DNA of 64,000 nucleotides from contig NC_084797.1 of NCBI RefSeq assembly GCF_963169125.1, positions 90,615,868-90,679,867 on the forward strand. Direction: 5' to 3'. This DNA is from Humulus lupulus (taxonomy: Eukaryota; Streptophyta; Magnoliopsida; Rosales; Cannabaceae). This document shows positions 31,267-41,260 of the stretch, piece by piece (within the stretch, counting starts at the first letter, position 1; each line of letters opens with the position of its first letter). The position numbers were made by a program, and so were the translations under genes. The notes below the pieces were generated by a model. It was not told the DNA's origin and did not search any database. It saw only the letters and a program-made list of their open reading frames with translations.

Positions 31267-32538
31267 TCATTGATAATACTTTTTTAAATGCATAGTATTC
31301 CAGGTCCGTGGAACTGTTTCTCCATTAAGTCGAGCCAATTTGAAAGTTCCCTCCTGCATGACTTCCACCATCTGATAGGGCCCTTCCCAGCTTGGAGCCA
31401 AGGAACCATCTTTGGGGTCCTTGCCTGCTAAAAATACCCTTCAAAGTACCAGGCCGCCTATACCAAAGACACGCTTCTTGACCTTTGAATTAAAATAACG
31501 AGTGATTTTTTGCTGATAATGCGCGAGCCGTAGCTGCGAATCTTCTCGTTTTTCATCAATTAGGTCGAGGGATGCACTGAGTAATTTGTCATTCCACTCT
31601 TGGCTAAAGGTCTGGAGCCTATGCGTGGTTATCTTTGTTTCGACGGGAAGGATGGCCTCACTCCTGAAAGTCAGGGAGAACGGGGTGTTCCCCGTAGAAT
31701 TTCAATGAGAGGTTTGGTATGTCCATAGTACCTGCGGGAGCTGCTCGGGCCAAATTCCCTTGGCCTCGTCTAACCTCTTCTTAAGGCTTGCTTTGAGAGT
31801 TTTATTCACGGCCTCGACCTGCCCATTGGCCTGCAGATAGGCCACTGAGGAGAAGCTTTTAATTATGTCGTGTTTTTCACAAAATTCGGAGAAGAGATCG
31901 ATATCGAACTGTGTTCCATTGTCTGATACAATCTTTCTTGGCAGTCCGAACCGACAAACAATATTCTTGACCACGAAGTCGAGGAATCTCTTTGAGGTGA
32001 TTGTTGCCAGGGGCTCCGCTTCCGCCCACTTCATAAAATAATCGATGGCCACTACTGCATAGCGAACTCCTCCCTTTCCCATGGCCAGTGCTCCAATTAA
32101 ATCGATTCCCCACACTACGAACGGCCATGGGGATGATATCATTTTCAGCTCTATTGGCGGAGCTCGGGTGACTGTGGCAAATCACTGGCACTTATCACAC
32201 TTTTGGACATAGGATATGGAGTCCTTTGATAACGTGGGCCAAAAGTACCCCTGCCTTAACATTTTCAAGGCCATGTTTTGCCCCCCAGCGTGATCCCCAC
32301 AAAAGCCTTCATGCACCTCCTGCAAAATAGTTTTGGCTTCCTCTGGCAGAACACACCGTAGAAGAGGTAAGGAATGGCCACGTTGGTACAGCGTCCCGTC
32401 TATGATTGTATACCTTGGAGCTTGATAGAGTATTCTCCTCGCGTCTTTCTGTTCGTCAGGCAATTTTCCTGTCGTAAGATACTCTATTATGGGAGTCATC
32501 CAGGTCAGTCTGATATCAATCATCTCGACCTCCATCGC
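31267..32538 (-). pseudogene. Element D integrase
   Basis: The HHCC domain is visible (HEGFCGDHAGGQNMALKML; YVQKCDKCQ), then a stop. The core has VWGIDLIGAL, IVSDNGTQFDIDLF and NGQVEAVNKTLKASL (D,D,E present). A stop near 31702 follows TYQTSH, and the C-terminal region continues, ending in TWNTMHLKKYYQ at TGA 31267-31269. Solo LTR H interrupts the join with RNase H just upstream, at its TSD ATCGC (32534-32538). Confidence 0.82.
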
Positions 32539-34878
32539 TGTAACACCCTACTACCTTAGAGTCGTTACTAAGTGAGTTTAAAACAGAAATTGTGCATTTA
32601 ATTGACTCCAAGTGGTTTCTAAAACCAAAAGTGTAAATAAACCAGAGTTTAAGGCTGTACTCTTCGAAAATGATTAGTTTCATTGAAAACGTTAAATGTA
32701 AAACATCTGGGATCCCAAAATAAGGCTTACAAAATATTTACAACTCAAAAATAGATTTACACTTGATCAGTTATCAAAAGAATGATTTAATACAGCCATA
32801 TACAAAAATGCCCCCAACCAAAGCAGTCGGGCAGGCCGAACATGTACGCGCCGCCCCCACGCTCTCCATACTCATGGCCGGTTGACTGACTCCTTGCTTT
32901 TACCTGCCACACGGAGCACCCGTGAGCCGAAGCCCAGCAAGAAAACCCAAATAGTACATAACATATTCAAATCATATAGCTGGCATAATTCACTGATAAA
33001 TAGGAAAACCATCATAATAAACAAGTACGGCCATGCCGCCCCAGAGGCCTTACTAAAGCCTGGGGTTTCGGTTCTCACCACGAGGATAACTCATGTATCC
33101 CTTGGGTCCCACCCTGACTATAAGCATCCCATGTGCTGAGTGTTCCTTTCGGCCCCACGGCCGTACCCGGCCTACGCCGCACTCGGCCCTTGCCGTTCAT
33201 TTCATTATAATCACACATATAGTATATTCGAAATAATCATTCACACACATCATGATTCATTTAAGGTTAAACATTTGCACATAATACAATCTGGGGCCAT
33301 GCCCTGCGATCACACAGTGGGGCCATGCCCTATTCTCGGGTGTTACGATTTTCTTACCTTTAGATTCAGTAGCCTTGATCAACCTGACTCCTTGAGCACG
33401 ATCTTACCCGAGCCCTAGCGCTTACCTAAGCAAAATCCACAAGTCAAAGTCATCACCAATCCTTAAGTCCAAAACCTAGCCTCAGGACCAATCCCGAGCC
33501 CCCGGGAAGTCCTAGATCCCCAAAACAAAGTGGCGGAATTAAGCCCCGAACCCTAGGTCAAAAATCCCTTCACAAAATCCCAAAAATCCCCTCTGTGAAC
33601 AGTGCAGCGCTACAGCGCTCAAAAGAGGGCGCTGTAGCGCTACAAGCAGAACCACCCTCACCAGAACAGGGGCTAGCGCTACAGCGCCCCCTGACTAGCG
33701 CTGTAGCGCTAGTTGCAGCCAGACCTAGCCCAAAATCGCATTTTGCGATTTTCTCCTACCATTTCAACTCCCATCTCGCCCAAACCTTTTCCAAACAAAA
33801 AAAACACATATATCCACACCTCACACTCACCCCAAGCACCCCATGAACTCAATCCCAAGCTCAAGCAACCCACAACTCAAAATCTAACTCAATGAACCCA
33901 AAAACTAGAAAATCACTCAAACAACAAAGATAGGGTCTTAGAAATCATACCGTGGGTGGAATTTCGACCTTGAACTGAACCCTAGACCTCCTTGGCTTGC
34001 ACCTTCACAACCTTGACCTGTTTTCCCCAAAAACCCAATCCATTTAGCTCAAAAACACAGCTCAAAACCAGCAAAACCCTAAAACTGAAAACCTCAAGAA
34101 CTTACCTCAAATCTCTGATGTGATCTTGTTAATCCCTTGCCAATCCTCAAGCCTAGCTTAGGATCCTTGATGCTCAGCTAACCCTAGCTTTCCACTGAGC
34201 TTAACCTCAAGAAAAATCAAGGGAAATGGTTGGGAGAGCCACAAACCGTATCTTCAAAGCCAAACCCTTCAGCTTTCCCTCTCTTTTCTTTTCTCTTCTT
34301 TCTTTCTTTCTTTTCAGCCTATAACTTTTCTCTACTAAATCCACTAAGTGTAAAGACCTTCTTTATTTTATCTCTTGCAAGCCTAATGACCAAAATGCCC
34401 TCCCTTACTAATTCTAAACCTTTATGTCCATAAAGGGGCATTTTAGTCATATAACCCAAATTCCCACTAATTCCTCAAGTGTTCCTAATAATTCATGCTC
34501 GCTACCCAATACCCGATTAATCATCAAATATATATTCCCAGATTCTCAATTAAACTCCCCAGGCTTAACCCAAGCCGGGTACAGGTTCCCGCTTTGACTT
34601 TCCGCTAACCCGCTCATTCTAGGATCATCTCGAGTCATAGATCACAGGTATCAACATAGTCAGGCCCAACATGGCCATATTACAAATATGCTCAATCAGG
34701 TCTACATGCATACTAATTCACATAGTCATGCATCATAATTAATCAAATAGTCATAAAACGTGCATTAAATCATATTCATGCATTAAACTCATAAAAGTCA
34801 CACACATAATCCCATTATGCCCTCCAGGCACACTACTCCAGGTCCTTAAGCCTTAATACTGAATTTAGGGTCGTTACC
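32539..34878 (-). mobile_element. Element H: solo LTR, Tekay/Del-like
   Basis: A 2340-bp insertion in pol of D begins TGTAACACCC and ends GGGTCGTTACC, and is flanked by ATCGC at 32534-32538 and 34879-34883. Nothing coding lies within it. The inverted TGTAAC/GTTAC ends match long LTRs of the Tekay/Del chromovirus group, and the part around 32900 read on the minus strand (GGCAGGTAAAAGCAAGG) resembles the end of the LTR of F (TGTAGGTAAGAGCAAGGG). With no internal region it is best read as a solo LTR left by recombination. It carries two strong hairpins at 33606-33712. Last base mutated, so the exact edge may shift by one or two. Confidence 0.78.
33606..33712. repeat. Twin GCGCTACAGCGC hairpins inside solo LTR H
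   Basis: Arms 33606-33620 and 33627-33641 pair with one mismatch over 15 bp. Arms 33673-33687 (CTAGCGCTACAGCGC) and 33698-33712 pair perfectly over 15 bp with a 10-nt loop. The block is GC-rich in an otherwise moderate context. Confidence 0.8.
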
Positions 34879-35021
34879 ATCGCACTTTCTGCCATGCTCG
34901 GACTTTCCAAAAATTCCACTAGTACTATGCTAAGAGTCTCGGCTTCTTTGGAGGTAGCGAGTCTAGCTAGAGCATCGGCATTGGCATTCTGCTCGCGAGA
35001 GATCTGCTCGACTAGGCTATA

Positions 35022-35908
35022 TTAAAACTCGAATAGCTCCTTCTTTACCTTGGCCAGGTAAGCCGCCATCTTGGCCCCCCGTGCTTGATATTCCCCAGAC
35101 ACTTGGTTTACCGCGAGCTGGGAATCATTGTAGTAGTGGACGGCCTTGGCTTTCAACTCCTTCGCCACTCTAAGCCCGGCCAATAAGGCTTCATACTCGG
35201 CTTCGTTGTTGGACGCCACGAACCTGAACCGCAGCACGGAATGGAAATGATGCCCTTCAGGGGATATTAAGATGATCCTAGCCCCGGACCTGTTCTCGTT
35301 AGACGACCCGTCCATGAAGATTCTCCATAATTCCTACACTGGTTCTCTTAAGGGCTCCTCTTGGAATCCAGTGCATTCAACCATGAAATCAGCAGGGCTT
35401 GGCTTTTGATCGTAGTTTGGGGTACGTACAGTATCTCAAACTGGCTGAGCTCGATTGCCCATTTCAACAGACGTCCTGATGTCTCAGGTTTCTGCAGCAT
35501 CTGCCTTAAAGGCTGATCGGTCATGACGTGGATTGAATGGGATTGGAAATATGGCCTAAGCTTCCTGGAGGCCGTAATAAGGCAGAACGCCATCTTTTCC
35601 ATTAGAGGATACCAAGATTCTGCTCCGAGAAGTCTTTTGCTTATATAATATACTAGCTTTTGAACTCGGTCCTCCTCCCAGACCAACACGGCGCTGGCCG
35701 CACTTTCCGTCACGACTAAATAAAGAAAAAAGGGCTCTCCTGCCATTGGTTTAGATAACACTGGTGGCTCGGCCAGATGTGTCTTGAGGTCGAGGAAAGC
35801 CTGCTCGCACTCTTCAGTCCATTCAAACTTTTTGTTCCCCCGGAGCAGGTTGTAGAATGGCAAACACTTGTCGGTGGATTTAGAAATAAACCGATTGAGG
35901 GCTGCCAC
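35022..35908 (-). pseudogene. Element D RT tail and RNase H
   Basis: A thumb/connection part (FISKSTDKCLPFYNLLRGNK, TDQPLRQMLQKPETSGRLLK) is followed, after a frame break near 35345, by RNase H (MDGSSNENRSGARIILIS, NEAEYEALLAGL, NDSQLAVNQV). The three acidic positions remain. The frame with RT upstream is lost in 35909-36074. It continues degraded to about 34884, where H is inserted. Confidence 0.82.
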
Positions 35909-36074
35909 TCTTCCTGTCAGACTCTAGACATCTTTATGCAACCTGGGCGAAGGCATTTCTAGCAGGGATCTGATTTTATCGAGGTTCGCCTTTATCCCCC
36001 TGGTGTTGACTATGAATCCCATAAATTTTCCCGACGTCACTCCGAAAGTACATTTCTAGGGGTTTATCCTCATA

Positions 36075-36767
36075 CTAACATTCCTTCAGATCGGAGACAT
36101 GGTTATCGCCAGTCTTTGACTTGACCATCATATCATCAACATACACTTCCATGTTTTTCCCGATCTGATCAGCGAATATTCTGTTGACCAATCTCCGGTA
36201 GGTCGCCACAGCGTTCTTCAGCCTGAAGGGCATGACTTTATAATAGTACACGTTGGTTGGAGTCATGAAGCTAGTATGTTCCTGGTCCGCGGGGTTCATA
36301 GCGATCTGGTTATATCCAGAGTACGCATCCATGAAGGACATAAGCTTGTGCCCCGCGATGGCATCCACCAATTGGTCAATCCTTGGCAAGGGGAAACAAT
36401 CCTTGGGACAGGCTTTGTTCAGATCGGAGAAATCGATGCAGGTCCTCCATTTTCCATTTGGCTTTGGGACCAGGACAGGATTGGTGACCCAGATCGGGTA
36501 TTTAGCCTCGCGAATAAAATCGCACTTCAAAAGCCGAGCTACTTCTTCTTCCAGGGCTTCAACTCGGGTCGTACCCATACGCCTCTGTTTCTGGGATTTC
36601 GCAGGCATGCTTTTGTCCAAATTTAGTGTATGCATGACGACACTCGGGCTGATTCCTATCATGTCTTTATGGGACCAAGCAATAACATCTATATTTTCTT
36701 GTAAAAATGTTACTAGCTCCGCCTTTCTTTCGGCGTCAAGATTTTTCCCGAGCTTAACGATCCTCAA
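36075..36767 (-). pseudogene. Element D reverse transcriptase
   Basis: The frame opens with IVKLGKNLDAERKAELVTFL and holds the RT fingers and palm: CIDFSDLNKACPKDCFPLP, FMDAYSGYNQIAMN and the active site YVDDMMVKSKTG (intact). It ends at a stop after VSDLKEC; a deletion or frameshift follows before the thumb at 35908. Sequence is close to the RT of element C. Confidence 0.85.
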
Positions 36768-36920
36768 AGCATCTTTGGGATCAATTTTTACTTCTTTGAG
36801 TTCTTCAATAGCCTGGACCTCGGACCTATCTTCACCTATTCAGGGATCAATATCCTCACTTGGGGGTGGTTCCCCTGCAACTGACTTGCTGAGGTTCTTC
36901 CATCCCAGGATCAGCTCTGA

Positions 36921-37200
36921 CTTCCTGGGATTCCTCGCCTCGATCCTGCACGGCCATCGTTTGCTGCCCGGGTTGTGATTTTCCCTTCATGGAAATGCTA
37001 TAGCATTCCTTAGCAGTGAGATGATCGCCTCAGATAGTAGATATTCTCGTGGAAATGTTATAGCATTCCCTAGCCTCGATCGCCTCTAACTTCCTGGGAT
37101 TCCTCACCTTGATCCTGCACGACCATCGTTTACTGCCCGGGTTGTGATTTTCCCTTCATGGAAATGCTATAGCATTCCCTAGCAGTGAGATGATCACCTC
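36921..37200. repeat. Local tandem duplication (169 bp) in element D
   Basis: The segment from 36921 (CTTCCTGGGATTCC) reappears at 37090 with scattered changes, through the landmark TTCATGGAAATGCTATAGCA. It lies between protease and RT and disrupts the frame. Confidence 0.75.
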
Positions 37201-37236
37201 GGACAATACATATTCTCATGGATAGAGGGAATTTTA

Positions 37237-37812
37237 TCACGGGTGGCGAACAGAAGTTATGGCTTTGAATGCCATCAGTGTGGACCTACCCAAGATTGCA
37301 TTGTGTGCGGTCAGACAATCTACGACCACAAACTCGAGCAGCTTGGAAACAGTTCGTGGTCCCTCACCCAGGGTTATCACCAACTTGATCATTCCGATAG
37401 CTACCGAACCTTCGCCGGAAAACCCATACAACATCATGGAGGTTTCCTTTAGTTCAGTCACAGACAATCCCATTTTCTCCAGTGTGGACCTGAATAGCAG
37501 GTTCATAGAACTCCCGTTATCAACCAGGGTCCGCCTAACTCTTCGATTGGCAAGCTGGATGGTTAAGACTAGAGGGTCGTTATGTGGGAACTGGACATGA
37601 ATAGCGTCTTCTTCAGTAAAACTGATCGGTTGTTTCTCCAATCGTTGTTGTTTAGACAAACGTTGTTCTGGGACGAACTTAACTCCATTGTGAGACCTCA
37701 ACTCATTGACATACCTCTTCTGGGCATTTTTGTTCATGCCTACCAGATGAGGGCCTCCAGGGATGGTGGTTATCTCTCCTCCTATTATCAGAGGAGGGGT
37801 GTCCTGATTCAC
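37237..37812 (-). pseudogene. Element D protease
   Basis: This aspartic protease frame carries RRTLVDNGSSMNLLFRSTLE as active site (D-N-G rather than D-T/S-G) and ends with DCLTAHNAILGRSTLMAF, the flap-to-C-terminal part. The upstream part is the gag-protease spacer (GGPHLVGMNKNAQKRYVNEL). The same D-N-G appears in element C, so it may be a lineage trait rather than decay. Confidence 0.8.
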
Positions 37813-37817
37813 CTAGG

Positions 37818-40079
37818 CTATGGTCTGATTTGCGGGGCCTTCTGGAGTTGATCGAATGTTTTGCCCAGAGAGATGATTAGGAGTGATTCGATTCCAGGCA
37901 TACTGAGCCAGGGGCCCGACCCTGTGAACGTCTCGATCTCATCCTTCAAATGCCTGTAGTCATCGGTGTTGTGACCAATGTCATTATGGAATCGACAAAA
38001 TTTTGAAGGGTCTCTCTTCGCCCTTTGATTTTTTAGAGGCTCCGACTTCTTCCACGGAAGGCGGGCAGAATTTGCCAAGAAGATGCCCTCTCTGGTATCC
38101 ATGAGGTCGGCGTAAGTCGCGTAGATTAGTTTGAACTTCTCCATGGGCTTATTTTTCTTTGAATCATTCTGGCCGCCTTCGCCACTTCCCTTCCTCTTGC
38201 TTCCTCCCCCTTGGTTATTCTAGGTAACGGTTTGAGTTGTAGCTGCAATGTCCGTTATCGCTCCAACGGGCTGAGCAGGGACTTGGCTGGTTCCTGCAAC
38301 TGAAGCTCGCGCCTCTTCCAGGTTGATCCACCTCTGAGCCCTGTTCAGGAACTCATCCACTGTGTTGACGCCCTTTCTCTGGATCTCTTTCCACAGGTCG
38401 CCTCTGACAAGGAGTCCTGTTCTCATCGCCATAAGCCTAGAGCTTTCATCCGCGTCTCTAGCTCACGCAGCGATGTTGGTGAATCTACTCAAGTAAGCTT
38501 TCAGAGGCTCTCCGGGCTACTGCTTTACGTTTTCCAGGGAGTCTGCCTTTATCTGAGCTGCTTGAGAAGCCCAGAACGCCCTTTTAAAGTCAGCGGAGAA
38601 GCTCTTCCACGAGCTAATAGAATGCTTTTTGTATTGCTTGAACCATTGCCTAGCTAGTCCGACCAGAGTCGAAGGGAATACTTAGCACCTTAACTCAAGT
38701 CCAATGTTATGGGCCATCATTAGGGTATTGAACATCCCCAAGTGGTTGGACGGATCTCCATCTCCATCGAATTTTGATAAATGGGGCATCCTGAAACCCA
38801 GCGGGTATGGTGTTGCAGCAATGTTGGGAGCGAAAAGCTCGAGCTCATCCCCTGAGTCATACTCGTCTTTTTCCTTCTCTGATAGGAGTTTTTTCATCAG
38901 TTTCTCCATCTGGGCCAACCTCTCGAGGGTTGGGTCCTTGGTTCCCTAGGGCTGTTCAACAGCTCCCATTTGACCGTACGCATTTGACGGGTTATTGTCC
39001 CTCCAAGTTTGAGCTTGGTTTGGTTGGGCATTCCCGTTATCGCGCACTTCGGAAGGACTTCCCTCGTGGTGAGTGTCACGTACTCCATGACGAGTTGAAT
39101 TGGTTCTTTGTGAATTTAGGCGATCTCGCAGATCGGTATGTGGATCAACTTGAGGGTTCTGAGCCGAACTCAGCTTATTCCTCAAATCTGTGCTGGTCCT
39201 CTCACTTCGAAGGCCCTTCGTGCAATAGCTTCCGTTAGAAAAACTCAGAGCTTACGGCCAAGGATGAGGATCTGGGATATTCCCGCGTGTTTGCGGGACA
39301 TGAGCAGGGCTAGCGGGAGGAGGATTTCTCCTGCTGTTTCCGTAGGTAGGAACATATTGAGCTGAACAAGGTGGGGACGGGTGCCTTATCGGTGACGGAG
39401 GATGCCTGATTGGTGAGGCGATCCTCATCCCATCAGGCCAGACCAAGTTAGCTTGCGGTCGCTCTGCTCCACCATTTCTGGTTCCCTGTGCTTGGCAATC
39501 TGATCGCGGTACAGGGAAATTGGTTGGGACATGTCTTCTTTGCGAGTTCATCCTTGACCATCTGTGTGGGTTGCCATGGGCATTTGACGGTGGCGTCGAA
39601 CTCGGAGTCGAGGTTCTAACCGACCTGCTGACTCGTTGATGATCTCTGGGAAAGCCACCAAATGGGGTTTCTTGGTAATTATGCGAAACGGGCGTAGAAC
39701 TTGGAGTTGAGGTTCTAACCAACAGACTGGGCCTAGGCCGACTATCCCGATAGGACTTACGAGTCCCGCCTTGCCTCTTTCCGACGTTAACGTCGGTTGT
39801 AAGAGGGGGTAGTCGAGCCAAGACTTCCTCGATTTGCTTGTTTACTTTTTCTAGATGGCTCCTCAACTGCATGTTCTCCAACGCCACTATAGTCAAGTAA
39901 TCCGGGTTCGGATTCGGCGATAGAGGTGCTGAACTTCCGGTGTCGCCGTGGCCCATCGGTTGCTTTCTCGACCGCTGCTGAATCTCCGGGTTTTGTTCGT
40001 CAGAAACAGCGGTATGGTGAGCCTCCTGCCCACCATGTTGATCCATTTTGTTACCATGCCTTGAACGAGTGACTACCAT
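37818..40079 (-). pseudogene. gag: Element D gag, several frames
   Basis: It starts at ATG 40079 (MVVTRSRHGNKMDQHGGQ), close behind the PBS, and is homologous to gag of C (MVTTRSRHGNEAG). A Pro/Ser/Arg-rich N-terminal part runs to about 39252. The core follows in pieces (FRMPHLSKFDGDGDPSNH at about 38780-38830; DEFLNRAQRWINLEEA at about 38330-38380), then the knuckle-like CRFHNDIGHNTDDYRHLKD, where the last Cys found in C is Tyr. Frameshifts and stops at about 39250, 38945, 38680 and 38220 break it into at least five parts. Confidence 0.8.
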
Positions 40080-40123
40080 GATGAAATTTTTCCTGAATCT
40101 TTTTCAATGGCACTAATGTGCAG

Positions 40124-40141
40124 CTCTCAATGAAAGCACCA
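40124..40141 (-). other. Primer binding site of element D
   Basis: TGGTGCTTTCATTGAGAG (minus strand) lies three bases from the 5' LTR. Confidence 0.78.
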
Positions 40142-40144
40142 AAC

Positions 40145-40940
40145 TATTGACGCAGTTTTTCACCAACAGTGTATTACGTAATTAGCTGGAATAAACTAGT
40201 GCTTAAGGATAAACCGTAGTAAGAATAATGACTCTTAAGGATGCTTAGAATGAAATAATAAGAACACTCACTCCTTTTTACGTGGTTCGTTGGCTAAAAT
40301 CCCCCTAGTCCACGAGTCAATATTATTACTGTATCTCTCTCTATATTTCAACTGAGTATTTATATTACACAGAAAGAAAAAAAACCCAACCCCTTTTCTA
40401 TCCAAGTTCTTGGTATTTATAGAAGAACCATCTCAGAATAGGTGCAGGGGTTATCACGTGGACATCCATCCTATATGTGACCTGTCCTCCACAAATGATG
40501 AATATTACAATATATGTTAAGGTATGGTCTAATCATTAGGTAAAATTGATCATGGGTCGTTTGGCATAGACAGACATGTGATGTTTGATCACGCACGTTT
40601 ATGTTGCGTGTCCGAGAATTCAGGGGCAACAGACATGTAATGCCTGACCACGCAAGTTTACAAATAACGTATCCAGGTTTATATAAGACTCCTGGATATG
40701 GAAGATTGTCAGGATACCACGACCTGAACATAACGCCAGCTCATGCCCAGGATGCTGTGTTTTATATCCATCTCTAGCTCATACCTTAATGCTTCGTATT
40801 CCTCAGCTCGTGTTATTACCTGGGGGGTCGCACTGCCTTCACAAAGGAGATATCAACTTGTGGGTCCCTTAGTACTGTTCTTAGCTAGCCAGTTGTACTC
40901 GAGCTGCATAAAAGACCTGGGCTGAATATCAGGGCGTATA
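40145..40940 (-). repeat. 5' LTR of element D
   Basis: It pairs with 13444-14237. Both termini are mutated (TATTGACG start, GGCGTATA end on the + strand). A TATA-like TATAAATA (minus strand, 40414-40421) lies inside. The TSD GACAT follows at 40941-40945. Confidence 0.9.
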
Positions 40941-40990
40941 GACATATATATAAATTACAATAATATTTAAAAAGAAATTAATAATAGAAT

Positions 40991-41260
40991 GTAATAATAG
41001 CCATAAGATCAGTTTGGCAACCTAAAACGGATCATGTACTCTGCAAGGAAGGTAATCTAGTTAAGATAGTTGATGATCAAGGTTTTCAAGAAGCTAAAGG
41101 CAAGAAAGTGATGATTCCTAGTCCTTCTAAGGTGCAAACCAGCAATTATTTTGATGTGCTAGATATGGTTTCTACTTCTGAAGTCCAGGTTGAAGAAGTT
41201 TTATGTGAAATGCAGTCCATTATTGATGGAGGGGGAGAACCTCCACCAATAAATGGATAG
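40991..41260 (+). pseudogene. LINE ORF1, 3' end only
   Basis: The frame ending at TAG 41258-41260 is open from the first base of the LINE, with VWQPK near its start, as in plant L1 ORF1 RNA-binding proteins, and an acidic tail (VQVEEVLCEMQSIIDGGGE). Its stop overlaps the ATG of ORF2 by eight bases, an arrangement typical of plant L1. The RNA-binding domain was lost by 5' truncation. Confidence 0.65.

Larger units (their letters stand above)
13444..40940 (-). mobile_element. Element D: Tat-lineage Ty3/gypsy element with nested insertions
   Basis: The LTRs at 13444-14237 and 40145-40940 are flanked by the TSD GACAT (13439-13443 and 40941-40945). On the minus strand it carries PBS, gag, protease, RT, RNase H, integrase, a hairpin/PPT motif and a 115-bp tandem array; a convergent five-exon gene lies on the + strand before the 3' LTR. 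Element B is inserted in the array and solo LTR H between RNase H and integrase. Without these insertions D is about 13.5 kb. The LTRs differ at many sites, and the outer LTR has lost its first TG (TATTGACG), so D is older than B. All frames are broken. Confidence 0.9.

Noticed and set aside
33140..33846. Open frames in solo LTR H
   Set aside because: Low-complexity, no known motif, and inside an LTR with clear ends and a TSD.
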